Source: JAXLVB01 sp046329195
GTDB lineage: Bacteria > Bacteroidota > Bacteroidia > Cytophagales > Spirosomataceae
Length of the DNA: 64,000 bases
Direction of reading: 5' to 3'
NCBI GenBank assembly: GCA_046329195.1
Contig: JAXLVB010000001.1
Coordinates: 744,001-808,000 of the forward strand
Shown here: positions 7,443-16,873 of the stretch, piece after piece
Layout: each line of letters begins with the position of its first letter
Position numbering within the stretch: the stretch's first letter is position 1
Translations under genes and position numbers: made by a program
The notes under the pieces: model-generated
What the model was told of the DNA's origin: nothing
Databases searched by the model: none
The model's input: only the letters and a program-made list of their open reading frames with translations

Positions 7443-8876
7443 ATGAAAATCAGTGCTCAAACCAAACTTCAACATTTGTACTGGCGAGCGGGCTTCGGGG
7501 CAACTCCCGCCCAGTTGCAGGCCTACGCTCATAAGCCCATTCGTAAGGTGGTCAAAGATATCCTTCAGGATGCAGAGGCCATCGAGCCGCTGTCGGTGGT
7601 GGCTAATGACCTATTGAGCAAAAAGGAACTCCGTGACCAAGCCAAGGAGCTGTTTATGAACGGCGAAATTAATAAGGCGCAGGTGGCCGAGATGCTCAAA
7701 GAAAACCGCCAGAAGATTGGAGAACTTAACTTGGCTTGGCTCGACCGTATGGCCAATGGTCAAGGTGCTCTACGAGAAAAAATGACCCTCTTTTGGCATG
7801 GTCACTTTGCTACTCGTAGCCGCAATGCGCTGTTTACACAAGTTCAGCACAATACCCTCCGCAAACACGCCCTCGGCAAGTTTGGCGATTTGCTCATGGC
7901 GGTCTCTAAAGACCCTGCTATGTTGCAGTTTCTGAACAATCAGCAAAACCGCAAAAATGCCCCCAACGAAAACTTCGCTCGGGAAGTCATGGAGTTGTTT
8001 ACCTTGGGGCGAGGCAACTACACAGAAACGGACATCAAAAACGCTGCTCGTACGTTTACGGGCTGGGGTTTCAACCCGCTCGGTGAGTTTGTCTTTCGTC
8101 CGCTGTTTCATGACAATGGTGAAAAAACCATTTTTGGAAAAACAGGCAACTTCACTGGTGAAGAGATGATTCAGCTCTTGCTCGAAAAAGAGCAAACGGC
8201 TCGGTTTATCGTGACCAAGATTTACAAATTTTTTGTAAACGAAACCCCCAACGAAGCCCATATTAACGACCTTGCCAAGCGGTTTTACAAGAAAAACTAC
8301 GACATCGCCGACTTAATGGAGCATATCTTTACAGCCGATTGGTTTTACGAACCCCAGCACATCGGCAATCGGATTAAGTCTCCCGTTGAGCTGCTGGCAA
8401 GTATTCGTCATACTACTGGGTTAAGCCCCGAAAAAAAGCAAGGATTGCTATTTATTCAAAAAGTACTGGGGCAGGTGGTTTTTTACCCCCCCAACGTCGC
8501 AGGCTGGCCCGGAGGACAAAATTGGATTGATTCGTCAAGTCTGCTGTTTAGAATGAAAATCCCTGAGTTTTTCTTCAAATCAACACAAGTCAACATTGCC
8601 GCTAAAGACGACGGTGATCCTGACAACGAAGAACTCACCCGCAAAGAAGCACGAGCATTTAAGGTAACGATGAATTGGCAGACTTTTGGCGAAACATTCG
8701 GTTCGTATCAAAACGAAGAACTGTTGAACCAACTGGCCTCTTACTTACTACAAGTGCCGATTTCGGACGACCAGAAAAAATTAGTAATGCGACGAGCTCA
8801 AAGTGCCAAAGAAGGTGACTTGCTCAAGAACCTGACCGTGGCTCTTATGTCGTTACCAGAGTATCAGTTGTGTTAG
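7443..8876 (+). CDS. DUF1800 domain-containing protein
   Basis: A 477-residue DUF1800 protein recognisable by HLYWRAGFGATPAQLQ, LREKMTLFWHGHFATR, NENFAREVMELFTLG, ARTFTGWGF and PPNVAGWPGGQNWIDSSSL. The family is widespread, is almost always encoded beside a DUF1501 protein, and has no settled function. No clear signal peptide is visible. A TAGTTTTG promoter-like box lies at 7401-7408, about 35 nt before the ATG. It is followed after 63 nt by the DUF1501 gene, so the two are probably co-transcribed. Confidence 0.92.
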   Translation: MKISAQTKLQHLYWRAGFGATPAQLQAYAHKPIRKVVKDILQDAEAIEPLSVVANDLLSKKELRDQAKELFMNGEINKAQVAEMLKENRQKIGELNLAWLDRMANGQGALREKMTLFWHGHFATRSRNALFTQVQHNTLRKHALGKFGDLLMAVSKDPAMLQFLNNQQNRKNAPNENFAREVMELFTLGRGNYTETDIKNAARTFTGWGFNPLGEFVFRPLFHDNGEKTIFGKTGNFTGEEMIQLLLEKEQTARFIVTKIYKFFVNETPNEAHINDLAKRFYKKNYDIADLMEHIFTADWFYEPQHIGNRIKSPVELLASIRHTTGLSPEKKQGLLFIQKVLGQVVFYPPNVAGWPGGQNWIDSSSLLFRMKIPEFFFKSTQVNIAAKDDGDPDNEELTRKEARAFKVTMNWQTFGETFGSYQNEELLNQLASYLLQVPISDDQKKLVMRRAQSAKEGDLLKNLTVALMSLPEYQLC

Positions 8877-8939
8877 TGCTACACCACGATTTGACAAATC
8901 GTGGCCTAAAATCCCATTCACCTTTTGCATCATTCTGTC

Positions 8940-10148
8940 ATGAATACACTATCACGCAAAGAATTTTTACAACGCTCGCTGCTGGCCACCGCAGGAACGA
9001 TGCTCATCCCTAACTTTCTGAAAGCTTATGAGCGCAATCGGTTAGGTATGTCTCAAACTACCGACAAAACAGTAGTCATTGTGCAGCTGTCGGGTGGAAA
9101 CGATGGGCTCAATACCGTAGTGCCGTATCAGAACGACTTGTACTATCAGGCTCGACCCCGTATCGGTATCGCCAAAGATAAGGTTCTGCGCCTCACCGAC
9201 GAGATTGGACTGAATCCAGCCCTAGAAAAGCTCCGCTCTCTTTATGACGACGGTATGGTCACGATAGTCAACAATGTAGGCTATCCAAACCCGGATCGTT
9301 CGCATTTTCGCTCAATGGACATTTGGCATACTGCCAGCGAAGCGACCGAATACTTGAATTCTGGCTGGATTGGCCGCTTTTTGGATGCCCAGTGTGCTGG
9401 AGCTTGCACGCCTTACAACGCTCTGGAAGTGGACGACACGCTTAGCTTGGCTCTAAAGGGCGAAAAAGTTAAGGGGATTGCGCTACTGAATCCACAAAAA
9501 CTTTATCAAGAAACACAAGGAAAGTTTATGGCTAACCTCACGCAAGTAAAGCATGAGGATAACGATAGCGTACATTATCTCTACAAAACGCTTTCGGAAA
9601 CAGTATCGTCGGCAGAATATATCTACAACAAAGCAAAAGTGCAACGCTCCACCGCCAACTACCCAGCCAACAACGAGTTGGGTCAGCGCCTTCGTACGGT
9701 AGCGGAGTTGATTACTTCGGGTGTGTCGAGCAACGTTTATTACGTGTCGCTTTCGGGCTTTGATACCCACGTGAATCAGCTACCGCAACAAGAACGCTTG
9801 CTCAAGCAATACGCCGAAGCCATGCAGGCCTTCGTGGCAGACCTCAAGGCCAATGGCAAAATGGATAAGGTCCTGATTATGACCTTTAGCGAATTTGGGC
9901 GACGAGTCAAACAAAATGCCTCTGGTGGCACCGACCACGGCACTGCCAACAATGTATTTTTGATTGGCGGAAACATCAAAAACTCCAAAGTCTTTAACGA
10001 AGCGCCCAACTTGACTAATCTGGACGACGGCGACTTAAAATACAGTGTGGATTTCCGAAACCTCTACGCCACCATTCTGAACAAATGGCTTCAAGTGGAC
10101 GACGTGGCTATTTTGGGCAAAAAATTCGATCCAATTCCATTTATTTGA
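8940..10148 (+). CDS. DUF1501 domain-containing protein
   Basis: About 402 residues from ATG 8940 (a TTG at 8925 is less likely). The N-terminus (NTLSRKEFLQRSLLATAGTMLIP) looks like an export signal for secretion after folding, though with SRKEF rather than a strict twin arginine. The DUF1501/sulfatase-like core shows VIVQLSGGNDGLNTVVPY, SHFRSMDIWHTAS, YYVSLSGFDTHVNQ and FSEFGRRVKQNASGGTDHGTAN, with Asp/His residues suited to metal binding. It forms the usual pair with DUF1800, and the substrate is unknown. Confidence 0.92.
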   Translation: MNTLSRKEFLQRSLLATAGTMLIPNFLKAYERNRLGMSQTTDKTVVIVQLSGGNDGLNTVVPYQNDLYYQARPRIGIAKDKVLRLTDEIGLNPALEKLRSLYDDGMVTIVNNVGYPNPDRSHFRSMDIWHTASEATEYLNSGWIGRFLDAQCAGACTPYNALEVDDTLSLALKGEKVKGIALLNPQKLYQETQGKFMANLTQVKHEDNDSVHYLYKTLSETVSSAEYIYNKAKVQRSTANYPANNELGQRLRTVAELITSGVSSNVYYVSLSGFDTHVNQLPQQERLLKQYAEAMQAFVADLKANGKMDKVLIMTFSEFGRRVKQNASGGTDHGTANNVFLIGGNIKNSKVFNEAPNLTNLDDGDLKYSVDFRNLYATILNKWLQVDDVAILGKKFDPIPFI

Positions 10149-10180
10149 TTTTCTTCGGGTATTTTTCTTTTCTGACAAGA

Positions 10181-10209
10181 GAGGTTGGTATTTTACCAGC
10201 CTCTTTTTG
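10181..10209 (+). terminator. Rho-independent terminator after DUF1501
   Basis: AGAGGTTGGTA, loop TTT, TACCAGCCTCT and then TTTTG form an 11-bp stem with one G-U. It lies 33 nt after the stop codon and closes the DUF1800-DUF1501 operon. Confidence 0.85.
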
Positions 10210-10385
10210 TTGGAAAATCCTTTCTTTTTGTATCTTTCGCCCTGCCATACAACGAATCGTCATTCGCTGATGAATATTCGTCGTTGGCGTGGCTTTGTAG
10301 AGTCAGGCTCTGCTCGTCTGCATCACAAACCATCTTTTTAACTGAAAGCACTCGTTGTTACTTGACCTCTTACCTTGATTTGAAC

Positions 10386-10676
10386 ATGCCTCAATACCTC
10401 ATCCATGCCTACGATGGCACCGACCCCAACGCTTTAGACCGACGCATGGCCGTCAGACCCTTTCATTTGGAGGGTGCCAAACGGCTGAAAGCCGCAGGAC
10501 AGTTTATCATAGGTGGTGCTATCTTGTCGGACGAAGGCACAATGATTGGCTCTGTGATGATTCTGGAATTTGAAACCCAAGAGGTATTTGATGAGTGGTA
10601 TCGAACCGAACCTTACATTACCCAAGGCGTTTGGCAGCGTATCGAAGTAAAACCGTTTCGTGTTGCTAATGTATAA
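10386..10676 (+). CDS. YciI family protein
   Basis: A 96-residue YciI-like protein starting MPQYLIHAYDGTDPNALDRR. It has the expected ferredoxin-like alpha/beta fold elements, including RPFHLEGAKRLKAAGQFIIGGAIL and FDEWYRTEPYITQGVWQRIEVKPF. The conserved YciI histidine (here in PFHLEG) and the Asp of the paired motif are present. Function is generally unassigned, possibly an enzyme on small ring-containing substrates. The ATG at 10386 is chosen because upstream codons are outside the family. The next gene begins 33 nt downstream. Confidence 0.9.
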   Translation: MPQYLIHAYDGTDPNALDRRMAVRPFHLEGAKRLKAAGQFIIGGAILSDEGTMIGSVMILEFETQEVFDEWYRTEPYITQGVWQRIEVKPFRVANV

Positions 10677-10709
10677 AAAGTCGTTATATTTCTAAACCTG
10701 TTGTTAACT

Positions 10710-11600
10710 ATGAATCGCCGCAACGCCCTGAAAAACACCGCTTTGGCGGCAACTTTCGCTATGGCAAACCCACTTGCATCTCGTGTTGAAGCCGCAGAGG
10801 CTTCGCTCCCGCTCGAACTCAAAGGGCGTATCAATCACTCTACTTGCCGCTGGTGCTATCAGTCTATTCCTTTGGAAGATTTGTGCAAAGCCGCCAAAGA
10901 AATCGGCTTGCAGTCTATCGAACTCACAGGCCCCGACGAATGGCCTATTTTGGCCAAATATGGCCTGACTTGTGCGATGGGACAAGGCAAATACCCTGAT
11001 AAAATGGGCTTACCTAATTTTTTTAACAAGCTCCAAAACCACGATGCCTTGGTTGCATTTTACGAAGACCTCATTCCGAAAGCCGCTAATGCTGGTCTTA
11101 AAAACGTGATTTGTTTTTCGGGAAATCGTGATGGGATGGACGACTATGTAGGGCTACTGAACTGCAAGAAGGGTATCCAACGAGTGATCAAAACCGCTGA
11201 AAAATACAAAGTTACCCTTACTATGGAGTTGCTCAACTCAAAGGTTGACCACCGTGACTATCAGTGCGACCACACCGAATGGGGTGTTGTGTTGTGTGAA
11301 ATGGTTGGTTCTGACTACTTTAAACTCCTTTATGATATTTACCACATGCAAATCATGGAAGGCGACGTGATTGCGACCATTCGGAAATACCACCAATATT
11401 TTAGCCATTATCACACTGGCGGCGTACCGGGTCGTCATGAAATTGACGAAACTCAAGAACTGAACTACCCTGCCATCATGAAAGCCATCGTTGATACTGG
11501 CTATAAGGGTTTTGTGGCGCAGGAGTTTGTGCCAAGCCCCAAAGACGATGCAGGTAAGCTGGCGTCGCTTCGCAAAGCTGTCCAACTCTGTGACATCTGA
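10710..11600 (+). CDS. Hydroxypyruvate isomerase-like TIM-barrel protein, exported
   Basis: A 296-residue xylose-isomerase-like TIM barrel. It begins with a Tat-type signal (MNRRNALKNTALAATFAMANPLASRVEAAEA). The barrel shows HSTCRWCYQ, LQSIELTGPDEWP, VTLTMELLNSKVDHRDYQCDH, LLYDIYHMQIMEGD, HYHTGGVPGRHEIDETQELNY and FVAQEFVPS. Conserved Glu, Asp and His positions suit a divalent metal. The closest named family is hydroxypyruvate isomerase, but in Cytophagales many exported relatives have unknown sugar substrates. It sits 33 nt behind the YciI gene and is closed by the hairpin at 11622. Confidence 0.85.
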   Translation: MNRRNALKNTALAATFAMANPLASRVEAAEASLPLELKGRINHSTCRWCYQSIPLEDLCKAAKEIGLQSIELTGPDEWPILAKYGLTCAMGQGKYPDKMGLPNFFNKLQNHDALVAFYEDLIPKAANAGLKNVICFSGNRDGMDDYVGLLNCKKGIQRVIKTAEKYKVTLTMELLNSKVDHRDYQCDHTEWGVVLCEMVGSDYFKLLYDIYHMQIMEGDVIATIRKYHQYFSHYHTGGVPGRHEIDETQELNYPAIMKAIVDTGYKGFVAQEFVPSPKDDAGKLASLRKAVQLCDI

Positions 11601-11621
11601 TTTGATTCATATTCTTATACC

Positions 11622-11650
11622 AAACGGGTGGGCAATGCTCACCCGTTTTT
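11622..11650 (+). terminator. Terminator between isomerase and MFS genes
   Basis: AAACGGGTG (11622-11630) pairs exactly with CACCCGTTT (11640-11648), followed by more T. The MFS ATG is only 24 nt further on, so either the MFS gene depends on read-through or its promoter overlaps this hairpin. Confidence 0.8.
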
Positions 11651-11673
11651 AACGCTCTAACCTTCCTAACCAA

Positions 11674-12903
11674 ATGGAAAAACCTATTAGCTATTCTCAG
11701 CTTTTCCGCTTACCGGTTATTGTAGCCGCATTGGGCTATTTTGTGGATATTTACGACTTATTGCTCTTTGGAATTGTGCGCATCCCCAGCCTCAAATCAC
11801 TTGGCCTCACCGACCCTAAAGCCATTTCGAGTATCGGTACTCAAATTCTCAACTGGCAAATGTTCGGCTTATTGCTTGGGGGTATCCTCTGGGGTGTATT
11901 AGGTGATAAAAAAGGACGGTTATCCGTACTATTTGGCTCAATTCTAACGTATTCGTTAGCCAATGTGGCCTGCGGCTTTGTGCAAGACCCTTCGGTATAT
12001 ATGGTGCTTCGGTTTGTGGCTGGCATCGGCTTAGCAGGTGAGCTGGGAGCTGGCATCACCTTGGTGTCGGAGGTCTTACCTAAAGAGCTACGAGCCATTG
12101 GCACCTCGCTGGTAGCAGGTATTGGTCTGTTGGGAGCCGTAGTAGCATATTTTACCGTAGAACTGTTTGACTGGCGCACGGCCTATTTCATGGGTGGGGG
12201 TTTAGGGTTAGGTTTGTTACTACTTCGGGTAGGAGTTATCGAATCGGGAATGTTCAAAGGTATTTCTGACCAAAAACACATCCGTCGAGGCGACTTTTTC
12301 TCATTATTCACCAATGGAGAACGCTTGGGCAAATACCTCCGTTGCATCGGTTTGGGACTTCCAACTTGGTTTGCTATAGGTATTTTGCTCACCTTTAGCA
12401 ACGAGATCGCCCAAGCACTGAGTATTCCTGACGAAATCAAGCCTGGCCGAGCCATTATGTTTGGCTACATAGGGCTATCTATCGGCGACCTGTTGAGTGG
12501 TTTTATTAGTCACTGGCTGCATTCTCGCCGCAAGGCGGTTGGGCTCATGTCTTCGCTCACGGTTATTTTCTCCACTTATTTGTTGTATGGTGGCGTTACG
12601 TCGGCCTCTACGGTTTATCTAATGAGTGGATTACTTGGCTTTTCTATTGGTTATTGGGCCATGTTTGTCACCATCGGGGCCGAACAGTTTGGCACCAATC
12701 TACGTGCTACCGTAGCCACAACGGTTCCGAACATGGTTCGGGGGGCTACCGTATTGATGACCTCAAGCTACCAAGCTATGAAACCCTCATTGGGGGTACT
12801 AAATGCCGCAGCAACAGTAGGTATTCTTTGCTTCTGCTTAGCTTTTTACTCGATTTTTTCGATTGACGAAACACACGGAAGAGATTTAGATTTCTTAGAA
12901 TAA
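11674..12903 (+). CDS. MFS transporter
   Basis: A 409-residue protein with about 12 predicted membrane helices. The motif-A-like loop LGDKKGRLSVLFGS lies between helices 2 and 3, and a second loop (LHSRRKAVGLM) sits in the C-half. Helix 1 carries DIYDLLLFG, as in the metabolite:H+ symporter (sugar/organic acid) branch. Inner-membrane uptake of a small carboxylate or sugar is the general expectation. The substrate cannot be read from sequence. The upstream exported TIM-barrel isomerase makes a carbohydrate-related substrate plausible, but this is inference. Confidence 0.88.
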   Translation: MEKPISYSQLFRLPVIVAALGYFVDIYDLLLFGIVRIPSLKSLGLTDPKAISSIGTQILNWQMFGLLLGGILWGVLGDKKGRLSVLFGSILTYSLANVACGFVQDPSVYMVLRFVAGIGLAGELGAGITLVSEVLPKELRAIGTSLVAGIGLLGAVVAYFTVELFDWRTAYFMGGGLGLGLLLLRVGVIESGMFKGISDQKHIRRGDFFSLFTNGERLGKYLRCIGLGLPTWFAIGILLTFSNEIAQALSIPDEIKPGRAIMFGYIGLSIGDLLSGFISHWLHSRRKAVGLMSSLTVIFSTYLLYGGVTSASTVYLMSGLLGFSIGYWAMFVTIGAEQFGTNLRATVATTVPNMVRGATVLMTSSYQAMKPSLGVLNAAATVGILCFCLAFYSIFSIDETHGRDLDFLE

Positions 12904-12962
12904 GTTTTACGAAACTAAGTGCGGCTCTTCGTTGTTACGATAAAAACCGAACATCATTACTC

Positions 12963-13556
12963 ATGCTAAGAACTCAGATTTTTATCTATACCGAAGCTAC
13001 TCCAAACCCCAACTCTATGAAATTTGCCATGAATTTTGAGTTGGTACCCGAGGGTTCATCGTTTGACTATGCCTCACCCGAAGAAGCCATTGAACCAGGC
13101 AAAAACTCACCGTTGGCAGTAGCCCTTTTTGGATTTGATTGGGTAAAACGTATTTTTATTTCGTACAACTTCATCACAGTGACCAAAGATGAAGCCACCC
13201 CGTGGGAAGAAGTACTATCTCAAGCAAAGCAGTTTCTGAAGAAATATTTTGAAGATAAAAAGCCAACGTTTGCTCCGTCGGCCATTCAAGCACAAGCCGT
13301 TCATGGTGAGCAAGATACCGAAACAATTCTAAAAATAAAGGGTATCCTCGAAGACTACATTCGTCCAGCCGTAGAAGCCGACGGCGGAGCCATTAGTTTT
13401 CACTCGTTTAGTGAAGACTCTGGGGTAGTAAAAGTCCTTTTACAAGGCTCATGCAGCGGTTGCCCGTCGTCAACGCTCACGCTCAAGGCTGGTATCGAAA
13501 ATCTTCTTACCCGCATGGTACCCGAGGTCAAAGAAGTAGTAGCTGAAGGGGTTTGA
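12963..13556 (+). CDS. NifU-like Fe-S scaffold protein (Nfu)
   Basis: A 197-residue Nfu-type protein. The N-terminal Nfu_N domain opens IYTEATPNPNSMKFAMN. A linker follows, then a C-terminal NifU domain (from about residue 120) with DYIRPAVEADGGAISF and the cluster-binding SCSGCPSS (CxxC) near residue 162. It carries and delivers Fe-S clusters to apo-proteins. It stands alone between the MFS gene and a bidirectional terminator shared with infB. No SUF or ISC genes are present here. Confidence 0.94.
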   Translation: MLRTQIFIYTEATPNPNSMKFAMNFELVPEGSSFDYASPEEAIEPGKNSPLAVALFGFDWVKRIFISYNFITVTKDEATPWEEVLSQAKQFLKKYFEDKKPTFAPSAIQAQAVHGEQDTETILKIKGILEDYIRPAVEADGGAISFHSFSEDSGVVKVLLQGSCSGCPSSTLTLKAGIENLLTRMVPEVKEVVAEGV

Positions 13557-13571
13557 TACTTGTCCTTCAAC

Positions 13572-13608
13572 AAAAAGCCCGTCACTCTATCGAATGACGG
13601 GCTTTTTT
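13572..13608. terminator. Bidirectional terminator between nfu and infB
   Basis: AAAAAGCCCGTCA and TGACGGGCTTTTT form a 13-bp perfect stem with a 10-nt loop and T runs on both strands. It serves the convergent nfu (+) and infB (-) genes. Confidence 0.9.
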
Positions 13609-13623
13609 ATGTGTATGCGAGCC

Positions 13624-16600
13624 TTACAGCGAACGCTTAATCTCACGCATTTCGTACGATTCAATGATGTCGCCAATCTCGATGTCATTGAAGTTTTTGA
13701 TGCTTAGACCACACTCGTAGCCATATTTCACTTCGCTTACATCGTCTTTGTAACGTTTGAGGGCGGCTATTTCTCCTTCGTGAATCACGATGAAGTCTCG
13801 GATAATCCGAATCTTATTGTTACGTTTCACAAAGCCGTCGGTTACGTAGCAACCTGCCACTGTACCGATTTTAGAAATCTTGAATACTTCACGAACTTCG
13901 ATATTACCGGTTACGTATTCTTCAAATTCTGGTGCTAACAAGCCTTCCATCGCCTTCTTGACGTCTTCGATGGCCTGATAAATAATCGAATACGTCCGAA
14001 TTTCGATTTGCTCTTGTTCGGCAATCCGCTTGGCATTAACGCTTGGGCGTACTTGGAAGGCAACCACGATAGCATCGGCAGTTGAGGCTAATAATACGTC
14101 AGATTCTGAAACCTGACCTACCGCTTTGTGAATGATATTGACTTGAACTTCTTCGGTCGAAAGTTTCAACAACGAATCCGAGAGCGCTTCTACCGAACCG
14201 TCCACGTCGCCCTTCACAATAACGTTAAGTTCCTTAAACGTACCAATCGCCTTGCGTCGTCCAATTTCTTCGAGCGTAATGTGCTTGCGAGTCCGCATGT
14301 TTTGTTCTCGCAGAATTTGCTCACGTTTGTTAGCAATTTCTTTGGCCTCTCTATCGCTATCAAGCACTTGAAGTTTGTCACCAGCCGTAGGGGCGCCACC
14401 CAGACCTAACACCAATACAGGCATTGAAGGGCCTGCTTTCTTGAGGCGATTACCACGATAATCAAACATGGCTTTCACACGACCATAATGTTCGCCTGCC
14501 AGCATGACATCACCTACATTGAGCGTACCGTTCTGTACCAACACAGTAGTTACATAACCACGGCCTTTGTCAAGGGACGCTTCGATAACCGTACCCACAG
14601 CTCGGCGATTTGGATTGGCTTTCAGTTCTAATAATTCAGCTTCAAGAAGCACTTTTTCAAGAAGATCTGGAATACCCAAACCCGATTTGGAAGATATTTC
14701 TTGGACTTGGTACTTACCCCCCCAATCTTCGACCAGCATGTTCATATTGGCTAATGCTTCTCGGATTTTATCAGAATTAGCTCCTGGTTTATCAATTTTG
14801 CTAAAGGCAAATACAATCGGTACGCCTGCGTTGACTGCGTGGTTGATGGCCTCACGGGTTTGAGGCATCACGCTGTCGTCAGCAGCGATTACAATGATAA
14901 CCACGTCAGTGACTTTGGCACCACGAGCACGCATAGCCGTAAATGCCTCGTGACCAGGAGTATCCAAGAATGTGATTGGTTTGCCAGAGTCAGTCATTAC
15001 GTTGTAGGCACCAATATGCTGGGTGATTCCGCCGGCCTCGCCTGCTGCAACTTTAGAACGACGAATGTAGTCGAGCAACGATGTTTTACCGTGGTCAACG
15101 TGTCCCATAATCGTAACAATAGGGGCACGTTCTACCAAATCTTCGGGTGCATCTGCTTCTTCCACTAACGCTGCTTCGATTTCTTCTTCGGCTGATACAA
15201 ATTGTACCTCGAAGCCAAACTCGTCTGTAATCACAGTAATGGCTTCGGCATCTAAGCGTTGGTTGATCGAAACGAACATACCCATACTCATGCAAGTACC
15301 GATAACTTCGTTTACAGAAACGTCCATCAGTGACGCCAAATCGCTAGCCGAGATAAACTCGGTCACTTTCAGCACTTTTGCATCTTCTTGCTCTTGAAGG
15401 TTCCGCAGCTCGGCTTGTTCGGCTCGTTGTTTCCGTTTTTCTCGACGACGGTCAGCCCCAAAACCAGTTTTGTTGCTACTCAAACGAGCGTATGTAGCCT
15501 TAATTGAGCTTTGAACATCCTTGTTAGAAATTTCGTCTTTACGCTCTTTCTTTTTATCTTTCTTGTTGCCTTGGCTGTTGGTATTGTTGGTTTGATTTAC
15601 CCCACCTTGTTGATTTGGTGTTCCTCCTTGTCCTTGGCGATTCGGTGTGTTAGTATTATTACCGCCCTTGTTGTTAGGGTTGTTGGTATTGCTACCACCC
15701 TTATTGTTGGGGTTGTTGGTATTGTTACCGCCCTTGTTGTTGGGGTTGTTGGTATTGCTACCGACACCTTGTCCGTGAGGTTTATTCTCTCGGTTTTGTG
15801 GCCCGTCTTTTACTTGTTCGTTAAGACGAATCCGCTTGCGTTTTTTCTTCTTGTCTTTTGAGTCAGATGACTTGCTACGCTCAACAGGCAGTTCTATTTT
15901 ACCTAATACTTTTAACCCTCTTAATTGCTCGGCTTTAGCTTCAATTAACTCGACGTTAGGGCTATCTTCAACAACCTTTGTAATCGGTTTCTTTTCATCC
16001 CGTGGATCGGGTTTCGGCGGAAAAGGCTTGTTATGTTCTTTTTTAAACTCTGGCTTCTTTTCTTCTACCTTTACTGGCGGAGGTGGGGTTTCCTCTTTCT
16101 CTACAGGAGGAGATGGCGGCGGCGGCGTTTCGACCACCACGGCCACGGGCGTTGGAGGTTCGGCAACTACAATGGGCGGTTCTTCTTTCTTTTCTTCTAT
16201 GACTTTGGGTGGTTCTATGATTACCACTGGCGGTTGTTCTACCTCCACAACAGGTTTTGGCAGCTCAACAACGACTGGTTTTTCTTCTACTACTTTTTCG
16301 ATTTTTTCTTCTACTACCGGAACAACCACTGCCGGAGCTTCCACGGGTTCCACTTTAGGGGCGGGAGGTGGGTTGTTAAGGGCGTCTAAGTCTATCTTAC
16401 CGATTACTTTAGGCCCTTCAAGTTTTGTCTCCAGCTTGATTTTTTCTGGTTCAGAAGGAATTATTTCTTCTTTTGGTTCTGGCACTACCAGCTCGGGTGT
16501 AGTAGTTTTGGGCGGGATAACGTTTGCGTTGTCCCTAAAATACAATGGAAGATCATCATCCACCTTGAGTTTCTCTACGGTATTCTCCTCTTTTTTAGGA

Positions 16601-16788
16601 GCGTCAGAGAGTAAATCAGGGCGGTTGAAGTCTTTTGCTAATACCGACAACTGCTCAAAATTGAGCTTGGTATTGGGATTAGCGTCTGTTTTGTAACCTT
16701 TGGCAGACAAATGCTGTACAATAGTAGGGAGACCTACGTTGATTAGCTTTGCCACAAGGCTCATACGCATGGATTTATCTTCAGCCAT
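13624..16788 (-). CDS. infB: Translation initiation factor IF-2
   Basis: A 1054-residue IF-2. The N-terminus has an IF2_N-like helix (MRMSLVAKLINVGLPTIVQHLSAKG). A very long disordered region rich in Pro/Val/Glu (about residues 90-290) and an Asn/Gly/Lys repeat tract (about 340-390) follow. The GTPase domain has IMGHVDHGKTSLLDYI, DTPGHEAFTAMRARG and SKIDK, and the C-terminal domains that bind fMet-tRNA come last. It positions initiator tRNA on the 30S subunit. It is last in rimP-nusA-infB, 85 nt after nusA. Several long open frames on the opposite strand reflect the low-complexity region only. Confidence 0.98.
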   Translation of the reverse strand: MAEDKSMRMSLVAKLINVGLPTIVQHLSAKGYKTDANPNTKLNFEQLSVLAKDFNRPDLLSDAPKKEENTVEKLKVDDDLPLYFRDNANVIPPKTTTPELVVPEPKEEIIPSEPEKIKLETKLEGPKVIGKIDLDALNNPPPAPKVEPVEAPAVVVPVVEEKIEKVVEEKPVVVELPKPVVEVEQPPVVIIEPPKVIEEKKEEPPIVVAEPPTPVAVVVETPPPPSPPVEKEETPPPPVKVEEKKPEFKKEHNKPFPPKPDPRDEKKPITKVVEDSPNVELIEAKAEQLRGLKVLGKIELPVERSKSSDSKDKKKKRKRIRLNEQVKDGPQNRENKPHGQGVGSNTNNPNNKGGNNTNNPNNKGGSNTNNPNNKGGNNTNTPNRQGQGGTPNQQGGVNQTNNTNSQGNKKDKKKERKDEISNKDVQSSIKATYARLSSNKTGFGADRRREKRKQRAEQAELRNLQEQEDAKVLKVTEFISASDLASLMDVSVNEVIGTCMSMGMFVSINQRLDAEAITVITDEFGFEVQFVSAEEEIEAALVEEADAPEDLVERAPIVTIMGHVDHGKTSLLDYIRRSKVAAGEAGGITQHIGAYNVMTDSGKPITFLDTPGHEAFTAMRARGAKVTDVVIIVIAADDSVMPQTREAINHAVNAGVPIVFAFSKIDKPGANSDKIREALANMNMLVEDWGGKYQVQEISSKSGLGIPDLLEKVLLEAELLELKANPNRRAVGTVIEASLDKGRGYVTTVLVQNGTLNVGDVMLAGEHYGRVKAMFDYRGNRLKKAGPSMPVLVLGLGGAPTAGDKLQVLDSDREAKEIANKREQILREQNMRTRKHITLEEIGRRKAIGTFKELNVIVKGDVDGSVEALSDSLLKLSTEEVQVNIIHKAVGQVSESDVLLASTADAIVVAFQVRPSVNAKRIAEQEQIEIRTYSIIYQAIEDVKKAMEGLLAPEFEEYVTGNIEVREVFKISKIGTVAGCYVTDGFVKRNNKIRIIRDFIVIHEGEIAALKRYKDDVSEVKYGYECGLSIKNFNDIEIGDIIESYEMREIKRSL
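15651..15765 (-). repeat. 33-bp tandem repeat in infB (Asn/Gly/Lys linker)
   Basis: About three and a half copies of a 33-bp unit encode NNPNNKGGSNT-type 11-mers in the disordered linker of IF-2. Copies differ at only a few bases, which suggests recent slippage or unequal exchange. The copy number is likely to vary between strains. Confidence 0.8.
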
Positions 16789-16873
16789 TCGTTGGTATTA
16801 GAGTTGTCTAAAAATGTTTGCCGTTTTGCTATGAATAGGGTACTGGCCATACCTTGTTCATCGCCCAAACGTA

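Noticed and set aside
7770..8261. 163-codon minus-strand ORF inside the DUF1800 gene
   Set aside because: It is a shadow of the well-supported DUF1800 frame and has no start context, domain or conserved pattern.
15511..16696. Long plus-strand ORFs opposite infB (up to 286 codons)
   Set aside because: They are low-complexity mirror translations of the repetitive IF-2 N-terminal region and have no independent features.
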